This document shows, piece after piece, positions 23,435-34,040 of a stretch of DNA of 64,000 nt (the first letter of the stretch is position 1; each line of letters begins with the position of its first letter). The position numbers and the translations under genes were made by a program. The notes under the pieces were generated by a model that worked only from the letters and a program-made list of their open reading frames with translations, was not told the DNA's origin and searched no databases. The stretch comes from an uncultured Erythrobacter sp. (GTDB taxonomy: Bacteria; Pseudomonadota; Alphaproteobacteria; Sphingomonadales; Sphingomonadaceae), in assembly GCF_947492365.1 (NCBI RefSeq), contig NZ_CANLMB010000001.1, positions 744,001 to 808,000 of the forward strand. Reading direction: 5' to 3'.

Positions 23435-23957
23435 AACCAAAATTTTGACTCTACCTTTCCTGTTCCTCCTCCCCTCCTGCGCGCTGTTCGACGACACCGA
23501 TCCGCGCGAGCTGGCAGAGCCGTTGGAGCAGTGCCTTGCGCGCTTTGGCGATCTCAAAGCCGAGCTTGCGGACGATGCCAGCAACGTTCAGGCGACACCC
23601 ATCTTGACCTTCGACATTACCAAGCTTTCGCTCGGTGAGATTCAGGAGCTGGTGAAGCCGGGCAGCGACGATACCGCCGGGCAGCGCCTGATGCAGCAAA
23701 CCAATGAGACCGGCACCGCCGTCCAGCTGTTCAAGACCGAACCGGTCGATGAAAACGGCTCCTTCTTCCTCGGCCGCGATCCGGCGCTTTACCGTGTGCG
23801 CACCGATCCGGTCTGGCCGCGCGATGCGGTTGAGGCGGCTTGCGAAATGCAAAAGGCGGGCATGCGGCTGATCGACATCAACGTCGCACACAACATCACC
23901 ATCGAACCGGCTCCTGAAACCGACGACACCGGCACATTAGACGAGACCCAGAACTGA
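23421..23957 (+). CDS. Putative lipoprotein inside the car operon
   Basis: 178 residues from ATG 23421. The N-terminus [18 protein letters not shown] contains a lipobox (L-P-S-C), so the mature protein should be lipid-anchored. The rest is soluble, acidic and ends in a Thr/Glu-rich tail. No domain recognised. The stop overlaps the carB start by 1 bp (TGATG), and the start lies in the preceding gene, so carA to carB is a four-gene coupled unit. An upstream frame extension to 23349 is not needed. Confidence 0.75.
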   Translation: MTVTKTKILTLPFLFLLPSCALFDDTDPRELAEPLEQCLARFGDLKAELADDASNVQATPILTFDITKLSLGEIQELVKPGSDDTAGQRLMQQTNETGTAVQLFKTEPVDENGSFFLGRDPALYRVRTDPVWPRDAVEAACEMQKAGMRLIDINVAHNITIEPAPETDDTGTLDETQN

Positions 23958-26900
23958 TGCCCAAACGTACTGACATTTCCTCCATCCTCGTCATTGGCGC
24001 TGGTCCGATCATCATTGGTCAGGCGTGCGAGTTCGATTATTCGGGCACGCAGGCGATCAAGGCGCTGAAAGAGGACGGCTACCGCGTCATTCTGGTCAAC
24101 AGCAATCCGGCGACGATCATGACCGATCCGGAATTTGCCGACGCGACCTATGTCGAGCCGATCACGCCGGAAATCGTCGAGAAGATCATCGCCAAGGAAA
24201 GGCCCGACGCGCTGCTTCCCACGATGGGCGGGCAGACCGCGCTCAACTGCGCGCTCAAGCTTGACGAGATGGGTGTGCTCGAAAAGTATGGCGTGGAGAT
24301 GATCGGGGCGAAAGCCGACGCCATCGACAAGGCCGAAAACCGCCAGCGTTTCCGCGATGCGATGGACAAGATCGGACTGGAAAGCGCGCGCTCCGGCATT
24401 GCTAACACTCTTGAGGAAGCGCGCGAAGTTCTGGAGCGCACCGGCCTGCCATCGATCATCCGCCCCAGCTTTACGCTAGGCGGCACCGGCGGGGGGATCG
24501 CTTACAACAAGAACGAGTTCGAGCGGATTGTGCGCGAGGGCCTTGATGCCTCGCCGACTACCGAAGTGCTGATCGAGGAATCGCTGCTCGGCTGGAAAGA
24601 ATACGAGATGGAGGTGGTCCGCGACCGCGCGGACAACGCCATCATCATCTGCGCGATTGAAAATGTTGATCCGATGGGTGTGCATACCGGGGATTCGATC
24701 ACGGTCGCTCCGGCGCTGACCCTGACGGACAAAGAGTACCAGATCATGCGCACCGCCAGCATAGATGTGCTGCGCGAGATTGGGGTCGAAACCGGCGGCT
24801 CGAACGTGCAATTCGCGGTGAACCCCAAGGATGGCCGCCTGATCGTGATCGAGATGAACCCGCGCGTCTCTCGCTCATCGGCGCTCGCCTCCAAGGCCAC
24901 CGGCTTCCCGATCGCACGCGTCGCGGCGAAGCTGGCGGTGGGCTACACACTCGACGAGATCACCAACGAGATTACCGGCGCGACGCCTGCGAGCTTTGAG
25001 CCGACCATCGACTATGTCGTGACCAAGATCCCGCGCTTTGCCTTTGAAAAGTTCAAAGGCACCGAAGCGACGCTTGCGACCGCGATGAAGTCGGTCGGTG
25101 AAGTCATGGCGATTGGCCGCAACTTCGCCGAATCATTGCAAAAGGCCCTGCGCGGTCTGGAAACCGACCTAGACGGGTTCAACCGCGTGACCGAGCTGGA
25201 AGGCGTGTCGCGCGATGTCATCACCGCGGCAATCTCGCGCCGGACGCCGGACCGGCTGCTCAAGGTCGGCCAAGCCTTCCGCGAGGGGCTGAGCGTCGAG
25301 GACATCAACAATGTCACCGGCTACGATCCGTGGTTCCTGCGCCAGATTGAGGCGATTATCGCTGCCGAGAAAGAGGTGGCGAGCGAGGGCCTGCCCAATG
25401 ATGCGGCTTCGCTTCGGCGTCTGAAGTCCATGGGTTTTTCAGACAAGCGGCTGGCGACACTGGCGGTTCGCTCTGTCGGCGTAGCGGGCGGTCTGGCGGA
25501 GACGCAGGCGCGGCGTTCGGGCCTGCTCCACGATGCTTTGCAGGCGATGGCCGGTGCAACCAGCGAAGACGAAGTGCGCCAACTGCGTCACAAGCTCGGC
25601 GTGCTGCCGGTATTCAAGCGGATCGACAGCTGCGCCGCCGAATTCGAGGCGATCACGCCCTATATGTACTCGACCTACGAAGCGCCCAGCTTTGGCGAGG
25701 CCGAATGCGAAGCCGCGCCGTCTGATCGCAAGAAGATCGTCATTCTCGGCGGCGGTCCCAATCGGATCGGGCAGGGGATCGAGTTCGATTATTGCTGCGT
25801 TCACGCCTGCTTCGCGCTGGCCGAGCAAGGCTATGAAACGATCATGGTCAACTGCAATCCGGAGACTGTCTCGACCGATTACGACACCTCCGACCGCCTC
25901 TATTTCGAGCCGCTGACGGCCGAAGACGTGCTCGAAATCCTGCGGGTCGAGCAGCAATCGGGTGAGCTGGTGGGTGTGATCGTGCAGTTTGGGGGGCAGA
26001 CACCGCTTAAGCTCGCGCAGGCGTTGGAAGATGCGGGGATTCCGATCCTTGGCACCTCTCCCGATGCCATCGACCATGCCGAAGACCGCGAGCGTTTTGC
26101 CAAGCTGGTCGACAAGCTCGACCTCAAACAGCCGGACAACGGTATCGCCTACACCCGCGACGAAGCCGCTGCGGTGGCCGCACGAATCGGCTATCCAGTG
26201 CTGCTTCGCCCCTCGTTCGTCCTGGGCGGACGCGCGATGGAGATCGTCGATTCCGAAGCGCAGCTTGATGACTACATCAAGACCGCGGTGAATGTGTCGG
26301 GCGATAGTCCGGTGCTGGTCGATCAATATCTGCGCGATGCGATCGAATGCGATGTCGACGTTCTCTGCGATGGCGAGGAAGTGCGCATTGCCGGTGTGAT
26401 GCAGCATATCGAGGAGGCCGGGGTCCATTCGGGCGACAGCGCCTGCACCCTGCCGCCATACTCGCTCTCTGACGAGATCATCGCCGAGATGGAGCGCCAG
26501 GGCGAGGCTCTTGCCCACGCGCTCAAGGTGCGCGGGTTGATGAATGTGCAATTCGCGGTGAAGGATGGCGAGGTCTATCTGATCGAGGTCAATCCGCGCG
26601 CCAGCCGCACGGTTCCCTTCGTCGCAAAGGCCATCGGACAGCCGGTTGCCAAGATCGCATCGCGGATCATGGCTGGCGAAAAGCTGGCCGATTTCGCGCC
26701 GTTCAAGCGCGACTTTGATTATATGGCGATCAAGGAAGCGGTCTTCCCGTTCAGTCGTTTCCCTGGTGCCGACCCGGTCCTGACGCCTGAAATGAAGTCC
26801 ACCGGCGAAGTTATGGGTATCGACAGAACGTTCGAGCCTGCTTTCTACAAATCACAATTGGGCGCAGGCATGACCTTGCCCCGCGAAGGCACCGTGTTCG

Positions 26901-27280
26901 TCTCGGTCAAGAACTCGGACAAGGCCGTGATCGTGCCCGCGGTCAAGCAGCTGCTCGATTTCGGCTTCAAGGTTGTCGCAACGGGCGGGACGCAAAGTTA
27001 CCTGTCGGAACAGGGGCTTAGTGTCGAGCGGGTCAAGAAAGTCGCAGAAGGTCAGCCGCATATCGTCGACAAGATTATCGACGGTGAAATCGCGCTGATC
27101 TTCAACACAACGGAAGGTTGGCAGTCACTTTTGGACTCAAAATCGATCCGTGCGACGGCGCTTGAAAAGAAGGTTCCGTACTACACCACCGCCGCTGCAT
27201 CGCTGGCTGCCGCAGCGTCAATTGCCGCGATTACGCCGTCACAGCTTGAAGTCCGCTCATTGCAGGACTATTATAGCTGA
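23957..27280 (+). CDS. carB: Carbamoyl-phosphate synthase large subunit
   Basis: Makes carbamoyl phosphate from bicarbonate, ammonia and two ATP. The 1107-residue protein shows two homologous ATP-grasp halves: the first starts [20 protein letters not shown], the second [22 protein letters not shown]-terminal allosteric MGS-like domain (about 970-1107) contains VVATGGTQ. Length is slightly above the E. coli enzyme. Partner CarA is encoded two genes upstream. Confidence 0.98.
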   Translation: MPKRTDISSILVIGAGPIIIGQACEFDYSGTQAIKALKEDGYRVILVNSNPATIMTDPEFADATYVEPITPEIVEKIIAKERPDALLPTMGGQTALNCALKLDEMGVLEKYGVEMIGAKADAIDKAENRQRFRDAMDKIGLESARSGIANTLEEAREVLERTGLPSIIRPSFTLGGTGGGIAYNKNEFERIVREGLDASPTTEVLIEESLLGWKEYEMEVVRDRADNAIIICAIENVDPMGVHTGDSITVAPALTLTDKEYQIMRTASIDVLREIGVETGGSNVQFAVNPKDGRLIVIEMNPRVSRSSALASKATGFPIARVAAKLAVGYTLDEITNEITGATPASFEPTIDYVVTKIPRFAFEKFKGTEATLATAMKSVGEVMAIGRNFAESLQKALRGLETDLDGFNRVTELEGVSRDVITAAISRRTPDRLLKVGQAFREGLSVEDINNVTGYDPWFLRQIEAIIAAEKEVASEGLPNDAASLRRLKSMGFSDKRLATLAVRSVGVAGGLAETQARRSGLLHDALQAMAGATSEDEVRQLRHKLGVLPVFKRIDSCAAEFEAITPYMYSTYEAPSFGEAECEAAPSDRKKIVILGGGPNRIGQGIEFDYCCVHACFALAEQGYETIMVNCNPETVSTDYDTSDRLYFEPLTAEDVLEILRVEQQSGELVGVIVQFGGQTPLKLAQALEDAGIPILGTSPDAIDHAEDRERFAKLVDKLDLKQPDNGIAYTRDEAAAVAARIGYPVLLRPSFVLGGRAMEIVDSEAQLDDYIKTAVNVSGDSPVLVDQYLRDAIECDVDVLCDGEEVRIAGVMQHIEEAGVHSGDSACTLPPYSLSDEIIAEMERQGEALAHALKVRGLMNVQFAVKDGEVYLIEVNPRASRTVPFVAKAIGQPVAKIASRIMAGEKLADFAPFKRDFDYMAIKEAVFPFSRFPGADPVLTPEMKSTGEVMGIDRTFEPAFYKSQLGAGMTLPREGTVFVSVKNSDKAVIVPAVKQLLDFGFKVVATGGTQSYLSEQGLSVERVKKVAEGQPHIVDKIIDGEIALIFNTTEGWQSLLDSKSIRATALEKKVPYYTTAAASLAAAASIAAITPSQLEVRSLQDYYS

Positions 27281-27403
27281 CGAATAACGCAGACCTTCCC
27301 CCACATTTCGCTGGAAAGAGGCCGATCCTAGCCGGAGCGGTCATAGTCGAAATTACCGTAGTGCAATTGTGGGGGCAGGCGGAAAAGTTAGAAAGACACG
27401 GGA

Positions 27404-27880
27404 ATGGCGACGATGGATAAAGTTCCGATGCTGGCGGAGGGGTATGAGCGCCTGACGACCGACCTCAAAGCGCTGCGCGAGGAACGCCCGAAGATTGTTG
27501 ATGCGATCGAGGAAGCTCGCGCGCATGGTGATCTGTCGGAAAACGCTGAATATCACGCTGCGAAAGAGCGTCAGGGCCAGGTTGAGGCCATGATCGGCGA
27601 TATCGAGGGCAAGATCAGCCGCGCACAGATCATCGATCCCAAATCGCTAAGCGGTGACAGGATCGTATTCGGCTCCACCGTTACCTTGCTCGATGATCAC
27701 GACAAGCCAGTCAAATATCAGATCGTGGGTGAGACCGAAGCCGATGCGACGCAAGGCCGGATCTCGTATTCGTCACCCATGGCGCGCGCGATGATCGGCA
27801 AACAGGTCGAGGACGAGATCGAAGTGACTGTGCCTTCAGGCGACAAGTTCTACCTCGTCCAGAAGATCGAATTCATCTGA
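27404..27880 (+). CDS. greA: Transcription elongation factor GreA
   Basis: Rescues backtracked RNA polymerase by stimulating transcript cleavage. The 158-residue protein has the N-terminal coiled coil with the acidic tip ([17 protein letters not shown]) and a C-terminal FKBP-like domain ([20 protein letters not shown]). Start [10 protein letters not shown] at ATG 27404; M4 at 27413 is an alternative. It lies 123 bp after carB, with a possible weak hairpin at 27891-27914 downstream shared with the convergent acetyltransferase gene. Confidence 0.96.
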   Translation: MATMDKVPMLAEGYERLTTDLKALREERPKIVDAIEEARAHGDLSENAEYHAAKERQGQVEAMIGDIEGKISRAQIIDPKSLSGDRIVFGSTVTLLDDHDKPVKYQIVGETEADATQGRISYSSPMARAMIGKQVEDEIEVTVPSGDKFYLVQKIEFI

Positions 27881-27899
27881 AGAACTTGCGCGAAGCCTC

Positions 27900-28376
27900 T
27901 CAATCGAGGGGCTTCTCCATCGCGTAATTGTGGATCGCCACACCTTCGATTTCGAAGTCACGGCGATGCGTCACGCTATAACCGGCGCGCTCGAATGCGG
28001 GGCGGGCGAGTTCGCTTGCCTCGGTATAGAGCCGCGTCATCTCGTGGCTGCGCGCATCTTGTTCCGCATGGGCCAAGAGCTCGTCGGCGAGGCCCTGCCG
28101 GGTATGGTCAGGGTGGCAATAGAGCATGTCGAGATGGCCGTCGCCTTCAAGCAGGGTGTATGCCACCGCCTGATCCTCGACGTCTGCGGCGACAAAGATG
28201 CGGTGTCCTGACAGGGCGCGTTCAAGGAACCGTTCAGGCCCCGGATGCCGCGAGGCCCAGACTTCCACCTGCTCGGGTGAATAGCCATGGGCGCCCACCG
28301 CGCGGATCGCAGCGAGCGTCAACGCGGCGAGGGCAGGGGCGTCCTCCTCGCGGAAAGGGCGGATTGTGTAGGCCAT
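27900..28376 (-). CDS. GNAT-family N-acetyltransferase
   Basis: 158-residue acetyl-CoA-dependent acyltransferase. The GNAT pattern is visible: IRPFREEDAPALAALTLAAI at the N-terminus, and the acetyl-CoA-binding motif in LDMLYCHPDHTRQGLADELL (consensus Q/R-x-x-G-x-G/A, here R-Q-G-L-A). A C-terminal Y-x-x-x-x-R-R-D-F-E-I-E-G-V-A-I-H-N-Y-A-M strand completes the fold. It resembles YafP-type acetyltransferases. The substrate is unknown. Convergent with greA. Confidence 0.88.
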   Translation of the reverse strand: MAYTIRPFREEDAPALAALTLAAIRAVGAHGYSPEQVEVWASRHPGPERFLERALSGHRIFVAADVEDQAVAYTLLEGDGHLDMLYCHPDHTRQGLADELLAHAEQDARSHEMTRLYTEASELARPAFERAGYSVTHRRDFEIEGVAIHNYAMEKPLD

Positions 28377-28411
28377 AAATCCTGCGCACTGCTGCCTGTT
28401 TGGCCGCCGGA

Positions 28412-28642
28412 TCAGGCGTCGGGCGTCAGCAGTTTGTGGATGTGGACGACGACATATTTCATCTCCGCATCATCAACAGTTCGCTGGGCCTGCGCGCGCC
28501 ATGCATCCACCGCGGCGTCATACGAGGTGAAGATGCCGACGACGTGGAGGCTTTCCGGGTCCTGAAATTCGTGGCCGCGCGGATCTTTTACGCGTCCGCC
28601 CATAACCAGATGAAGCCGCTGTTCGGGAGTTGTTTCTTCCAT
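28412..28642 (-). CDS. DUF4170 protein
   Basis: 76 residues: LHLVMGGRVKDPRGHEFQDP, then VVGIFTSYDAAVDAWRAQAQ and a C-terminal MKYVVVHIHKLL. These match DUF4170, a small soluble alphaproteobacterial family often annotated near lipid A or inositol genes. Function unknown. It lies 35 bp upstream of the acetyltransferase gene on the same strand. Confidence 0.8.
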   Translation of the reverse strand: MEETTPEQRLHLVMGGRVKDPRGHEFQDPESLHVVGIFTSYDAAVDAWRAQAQRTVDDAEMKYVVVHIHKLLTPDA

Positions 28643-28726
28643 GAGTGTCTATTCCTGGGGAGTTGCCTGTGCCGCGCGCTTTAGCGCGGTGCGCTGAGTT
28701 CGCAACCCTGGGAAGGTTGGACTAGC

Positions 28727-29305
28727 CTAGTTCGACACCCGGTCGGTCAAATCACGCACGGCGCGTTCGGCGCGGCGGCGGGTCCGGCGGGCGACGTTGC
28801 GGCTCTTGTCCGCAGCGCTGCCGGCGAGGTAGCTGGCCTCGCGGCGCAATTCGCGCGCTTTGGCGCTGGCTGTGTCGCCGACGTCTTCGATCACATCCTG
28901 ACCTTTGCGCGCGCCGCTCATCGCTTCGTCGATGAACTTGATCCCGTATGCGATTACGGCATCGGCAATAAGGGCGGTGAAGGCCGAGCCGCGCTTCTTC
29001 GCAGCGCCTGATACGCTGCGCGCCGCTCCCGAAGCAGCTCCGCCAACAGCATCGACAGCACCGGTGGCGGCCCGCTTTGCGACGCGGCGACCCGGCTTAG
29101 TCATAGCACCGACAATGAGTCCGGCGATAATTGCGCCGCCAATCACCTTGAGCGGATTGGCTTTGGCGTAATCGGTCGCGGCTTCGGCGGCTTCACGAGC
29201 CTGATCGGCAAGCGTGCGCTGGGCTATCCGGCGTTCGGACGCCTCGATCTTGGCACGCAGTTCGTCGCGCGGATTTTTGTCTGCTGGGGTAGGTTCACTG
29301 CTCAT
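28727..29305 (-). CDS. Hypothetical protein, last gene of a YqjD/YqjE-like operon
   Basis: 192 residues from ATG 29305. A charged N-terminus precedes a glycine-rich hydrophobic helix (LKVIGGAIIAGLIVGAMTKP, about 48-67). A long Ala/Arg/Lys-rich amphipathic region follows, with repeated A-A-x-G spacings, and the end is basic (NVARRTRRRAERAVRDLTDR). The composition suggests a membrane-anchored, DUF883-like stress protein with a positively charged cytoplasmic tail. The start overlaps the previous gene by 11 bp. Extension to 29392 is unsupported. Confidence 0.7.
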   Translation of the reverse strand: MSSEPTPADKNPRDELRAKIEASERRIAQRTLADQAREAAEAATDYAKANPLKVIGGAIIAGLIVGAMTKPGRRVAKRAATGAVDAVGGAASGAARSVSGAAKKRGSAFTALIADAVIAYGIKFIDEAMSGARKGQDVIEDVGDTASAKARELRREASYLAGSAADKSRNVARRTRRRAERAVRDLTDRVSN

Positions 29306-29654
29306 TATCGTCTCCAGGGGGTGAGACCTCGGGGGAGGGTTCTTCGATCTCGGTGTCCGGCTGCGAACCGTCTTCGTCTTCGGCCAGCCCAAGCAATTCC
29401 AAAATGGTGTCGCGGCCTAGCCACAACAAGATCGCGCCAATCAGTGCCGCGATAATTCCGCGATTTGAGTCGGCCTGCGTCTTGGCGACTTCGAGCACGT
29501 CTTTCGCGCCATCGCCAATCCGTCCGCCCACGCGGTCAGCCACGCCCTTGGCGGAAAAGCTCACCCGCGCATGTTCGATGTCCGCCAACAAGACCGCGCG
29601 CGCCGCATCGCGGATTGCACGGTCTTCGTGAAATTGTTCAAGCCGCTTGCTCAC
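29295..29654 (-). CDS. Hypothetical single-pass membrane protein in a YqjD/YqjE-like operon
   Basis: 119 residues: a soluble helical N-terminus (MSKRLEQFHEDRAIRDAARA), then a transmembrane helix (IIAALIGAILLWLGRDTILE, about 71-90) and a strongly acidic C-terminal tail. The topology (helical base, one helix, charged tail) fits YqjK-like or DUF883-like small envelope proteins. It overlaps the upstream holin-like gene by 4 bp and the downstream gene by 11 bp, so the operon is tightly coupled. No certain family. Confidence 0.7.
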   Translation of the reverse strand: MSKRLEQFHEDRAIRDAARAVLLADIEHARVSFSAKGVADRVGGRIGDGAKDVLEVAKTQADSNRGIIAALIGAILLWLGRDTILELLGLAEDEDGSQPDTEIEEPSPEVSPPGDDNEQ

Positions 29655-30100
29655 ACATCCTCCGGCTTTGAGAATAACCCGGAAAGGGTCTTGGCACGCT
29701 TGTAAGCGGTACGGCCCAGCAACACGACCAGCAGCAGCAATCCGCCAACCACGATCGCGATTGCGCCCCAGATTGTCACCAGTGGAGCGAGTGCGATCAC
29801 CAGACCGACAGCAAGCGCGAGGAACGCGATATGCAGCAGGATCAGTGCCAGCGCGATCGCCAATGCGGCCACACCGACGGAGCGCCCCGCCAGCTTCGCG
29901 CGGGTCTTCTGAAACGCCAGTTCCGCTTCGGCATAGTTGCGCCCGTCATCGATCAGGGTCGAGACTTCTTCGAACAGGCCTTCTTCAAATTCCGTTTCAG
30001 GATCAGTGTGTTGCGCAGGGCCGTCGGACGGCAAATCCGGCATTTCGGGCGCAGTTTCGCTCAGCGGTTCTGCGCCCGTCTGCCTGTCATTACCGTCCAT
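29651..30100 (-). CDS. Holin superfamily III / YqjE-like membrane protein
   Basis: 149 residues. An acidic N-terminal region (about 1-45) is followed by an amphipathic helix (TLIDDGRNYAEAELAFQKTR) and two long adjacent transmembrane helices (about 72-96 and 102-128). This is the layout of PF07332 (putative holin-X/YqjE) proteins. Despite the holin label these chromosomal proteins are not phage genes. It lies in the second position of the operon, matching E. coli yqjD-yqjE order. Confidence 0.78.
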   Translation of the reverse strand: MDGNDRQTGAEPLSETAPEMPDLPSDGPAQHTDPETEFEEGLFEEVSTLIDDGRNYAEAELAFQKTRAKLAGRSVGVAALAIALALILLHIAFLALAVGLVIALAPLVTIWGAIAIVVGGLLLLVVLLGRTAYKRAKTLSGLFSKPEDV

Positions 30101-30125
30101 TCAGTCCCCCTAAGCCGTTCTCAGC

Positions 30126-30722
30126 CTAGTCGCGCGAGCCGCGGAACAGGCGTGCCAGCAGGAAGCCGGCAACCGCTGCGATACCGACAGCAACTGCCGG
30201 GCTCTTGCGGACCATTTCGCGGGCATCATCGCCCAGTTCCTCAACGCTCTTCGCTTCGAGCTTGGCCGAGGTTTCAGCCAAAGTGCGCGAGGCCGAGCGG
30301 GCATAGTCGCCATATTGTTCACCAAAGCGATCATCGATCTGTTCGGCGGTTTCACCAACGACTTTGCCAATCGAGGAGATTGCGTCGCTCGCGCTGGTCT
30401 TTGCATCGGTTGCGAGTTCACCAGCGCGGGTGCGCGCCTTGTCGCCATAGACTTTCACGTCACTCATCAAATCGTCTCCTCGGCTTTTCGCCTGATCGCG
30501 GTATTCCTCTGCGCGGGTGCCAGCTTCGGCGCGCAGGGCGGCTGCACCGGCCTTGGCTTCCTCAAGCGCGGTGTTGAACCGGCTCTTCGCCTCGGCGGCT
30601 CCGCCACTGGTTTCTGCCGCTTTCGCAGTCGCACCGGTTTTCTTCGGGGCTGCCTTTTTGGCGGTGGTGGATTTCTTGGTCGAGCGTTTAGGGGCGCTCT
30701 TGGTGGTTTTTTTCTCTGCCAT
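30126..30722 (-). CDS. YqjD/ElaB-like (DUF883) membrane-anchored protein
   Basis: 198 residues. The N-terminus is Lys/Ala/Thr-rich (low complexity, residues 1-45), the middle is a long helical region with repeated A-x-x-R/K heptad-like spacing, and the C-terminus is a helix (AVAVGIAAVAGFLLARLF). This is the typical ElaB/YqjD/YgaM plan: a C-tail-anchored protein that associates with ribosomes in E. coli stationary phase. It is the first gene of a four-gene operon reading to 28727. Confidence 0.8.
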   Translation of the reverse strand: MAEKKTTKSAPKRSTKKSTTAKKAAPKKTGATAKAAETSGGAAEAKSRFNTALEEAKAGAAALRAEAGTRAEEYRDQAKSRGDDLMSDVKVYGDKARTRAGELATDAKTSASDAISSIGKVVGETAEQIDDRFGEQYGDYARSASRTLAETSAKLEAKSVEELGDDAREMVRKSPAVAVGIAAVAGFLLARLFRGSRD

Positions 30723-30907
30723 CTGGTCTCTTTGCCTTTCAATCGCGCGCTTTTCCAGAGGGAATGCGCGCAGTTTTAATATGGGGTCTGTCTAGTTAAA
30801 CTTACACCGCTTGCGCCGCTTTGTTCCGAAGAATAGGGGTGCGCGGACAAACGTAACGGGGTGCCCTGCAAGAATAGGTAATTTCGCAGGGTGTCTTATT
30901 TAAGTAG

Positions 30908-32221
<1,314 letters not shown>

Positions 32222-32249
32222 TCAGGAAAGGGCGCTTAACCAGGTGCGC

Positions 32250-32295
32250 CTGGGCCCGTCTCATTCACTACAGGGGTCAGATGAGACAGGCCCAG
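32250..32295. terminator. Strong stem-loop between convergent eno and the MarR gene
   Basis: Fifteen-base arms with one mismatch (32250-32264 and 32281-32295, CTGGGCCxGTCTCAT against its complement) flank a 16-nt loop. It sits between two stop codons, 28 bp after eno and 17 bp after the MarR gene, so it could end both transcripts. There is no T-tract on either side, so it is not a canonical intrinsic terminator. Confidence 0.5.
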
Positions 32296-32312
32296 ACACT
32301 GCCAGCAAGCAG

Positions 32313-32903
32313 CTATGCAGGGGCCGCAGTGCTGGCAAAGAATTCGTCCATCGCTGCCAGACCTTCTTCGGTCAGGCGCACTAGGACGCGGCGTTGATCG
32401 TCCGGATCGTGTTCGCGCAAAATCAGATCGTGCTCCGCCAATACACCGAGCCAGCGGAGGCCGGTTGTGGGCGGAGCGGCTGAGCCGATACACGCGCTGG
32501 ACACCGAAACAGGCTTACCCTCGACATGCGCGACATACAGGTCTAGCAGAATGTCCCAGGCAGGCTCGCCAAACAGTTCGGGGTTGCCGAAAATGGTCGA
32601 GCGGCGCCGGCGCGTGGAGTAGATTTCGCGGGCGATTTGGGCGTTGAGCTGGCGAACATGCATAGGATCGCTGAAGCCGGAATTCGCTGGGCTGGGAGGC
32701 AGTGAAGGGCGCTGATCGCGCCTCTTCGCCGCGAGTGTTCCACCATTGATTTGAACCGGCGGCGCTCCGACGCCCGCGCGCAATTCGTTTGCGATTTCGA
32801 CCAACTGGTCGGCGAGCGATTCAATATCAAGGTGCGGAGATGCAGCGTCACTGGTCTGCACCGTCAACCCGGATAGCAATTGGTGGTTCTTCAGTTCGGT
32901 CAC
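32313..32903 (-). CDS. MarR-family transcriptional regulator with N-terminal extension
   Basis: 196 residues from GTG 32903, chosen because GGGGAGG lies 6 nt upstream. The C-terminal half (about 110-190) is a MarR winged helix: AWDILLDLYVAHVEG, recognition-helix region IGSAAPPTTGLRWLGVLAEH, then the wing DPDDQRRVLVRLTEEGLAAM. The N-terminal about 95 residues are not MarR-like and may be a dimerisation or sensory part. The target is unknown. Confidence 0.82.
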   Translation of the reverse strand: MTELKNHQLLSGLTVQTSDAASPHLDIESLADQLVEIANELRAGVGAPPVQINGGTLAAKRRDQRPSLPPSPANSGFSDPMHVRQLNAQIAREIYSTRRRRSTIFGNPELFGEPAWDILLDLYVAHVEGKPVSVSSACIGSAAPPTTGLRWLGVLAEHDLILREHDPDDQRRVLVRLTEEGLAAMDEFFASTAAPA

Positions 32904-33221
32904 GCGCACCTCCCCATGCTGGAAAGCGTGTGAAAACCGGTCCCAAAATGTCCCGAACGTATAGCGCCGCAATCTGGTTTGAACCGGGGCGTCAATCCGT
33001 GGTCAAACCCAGACTTTTGCGAAATCCGTTGAGAAGGGTTGCCCCGCAACACCAGAACGATCTCCAACCGGGGCGGGCTGTCAAAATGACAGTAAAACGA
33101 TCCCTATCCGCCCCAGTCAATAAGTAGGCGAATTGATGCGCAAAGGTCATTACGCAGAACCCCTTAAGGGAGGAGAAAATGTTGGTAATGCTATGAATTA
33201 ATTTGAAAAATCAGCGGAATC
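32904..33221. other. Intergenic region with a palindrome and a tiny ORF, no gene recognised
   Basis: About 320 bp without a convincing gene, upstream of the MarR gene. It holds a palindrome, CTGTCA-AAA-TGACAG, at 33078-33092, a candidate operator for the MarR protein by location only. Near 33167-33195 a very strong ribosome site (AAGGGAGGAG) precedes a five-codon frame, ATG TTG GTA ATG CTA TGA, at 33180. Nothing follows it on that strand until the ribH region. No further signal seen. Confidence 0.5.
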
Positions 33222-33449
33222 CTAGTGCACGATGCGCATTCTTGCGTATGTTGAACCGGCATCAAAATCGCACTCGTTCGAGGTTTGCACTTCAGCCGAA
33301 GCGAGATTGCCACGAAGCTGCTCAATCGCGGCATCGACATGGATTGCAGCTATTCCTGCGCCTATGGCGTCAAGTTTTGAAAGGACGTCTTCGAGATCGT
33401 CCATGCAGTGCAGAATTTCCGATTTTACGGTGTTTGTTATGTTTTTCAC
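33222..33449 (-). CDS. Hypothetical 75-residue protein
   Basis: 75 residues from GTG 33449. The N-terminal 55 residues look helical and coiled (MDDLEDVLSKLDAIGAGIAA ... AIEQLRGNL); the rest is polar, with one cysteine. Codon use is plausible but the ribosome site is weak, and M16 (ATG 33404) is an alternative start. It stands alone between the MarR gene and ribH. No family recognised. Confidence 0.45.
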   Translation of the reverse strand: MKNITNTVKSEILHCMDDLEDVLSKLDAIGAGIAAIHVDAAIEQLRGNLASAEVQTSNECDFDAGSTYARMRIVH

Positions 33450-33610
33450 GTGACCATCCAGTCCCAGCGCGACCCGGAATTGATGACGGCAGTGTGAGGC
33501 TCCTCAACACCCGGTCTGCATAGGCCCCTTATGTATAACTGCATCAGGGAAACTACGTAGTTTAAGGCGGTTTGAGTGCCTTTTACGGCCAATTCGTGCG
33601 AAAAACTTAC

Positions 33611-34033
33611 CTAACGGTCAAACCGGCCCGCCAGATCATAGAGCGCAATCGCCGCTTTGGCCGCTTCGCCGCCCTTGTCCTTTTGGGCAGAGTCGGCGCG
33701 GACCAGCGCCTGCGCTTCGTTCTCGACTGTCAAAATGCCGTTGCCGATAGGGATACCATCCATCGTCAGCGCCATGATTGCGCGCGCGCTTTCTCCGGCG
33801 ACGATTTCGAAGTGATAGGTTTCACCGCGAATAACCACGCCGATGGCGACAAAGCCGTCATAGCCTCCGCTTTCGGCAGCCATAGCGATTGCACCGGGAA
33901 TTTCGAGTGCACCGGGCACCGTGAGCACTTCGACCTCGTGCCCGGCTTCCTCCAGAGCCGCTTTCGCGCCTGCGACAAGCATGTCGTTGAGCGAGGCGTA
34001 AAAACGCGCCTCGACGATCAGAAATTTGGCCAT
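33611..34033 (-). CDS. ribH: 6,7-dimethyl-8-ribityllumazine synthase
   Basis: Penultimate enzyme of riboflavin synthesis; joins 3,4-dihydroxy-2-butanone 4-phosphate to the ribitylamino-pyrimidine. The 140-residue product begins [19 protein letters not shown]. It has [28 protein letters not shown] with the catalytic histidine, and [17 protein letters not shown]. The start at 34033 matches the family N-terminus. It is 7 bp downstream of ribB, so the two are cotranscribed. Confidence 0.96.
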   Translation of the reverse strand: MAKFLIVEARFYASLNDMLVAGAKAALEEAGHEVEVLTVPGALEIPGAIAMAAESGGYDGFVAIGVVIRGETYHFEIVAGESARAIMALTMDGIPIGNGILTVENEAQALVRADSAQKDKGGEAAKAAIALYDLAGRFDR

Positions 34034-34040
34034 TGGGGGA

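Noticed and set aside
27891-27914. Terminator after greA
   Set aside because: The stem has a bulge and no T-tract, so it is not counted as a feature.
29651-30100. Holin-like gene as prophage evidence
   Set aside because: It sits in a chromosomal YqjD/YqjE-like operon with no phage genes around.
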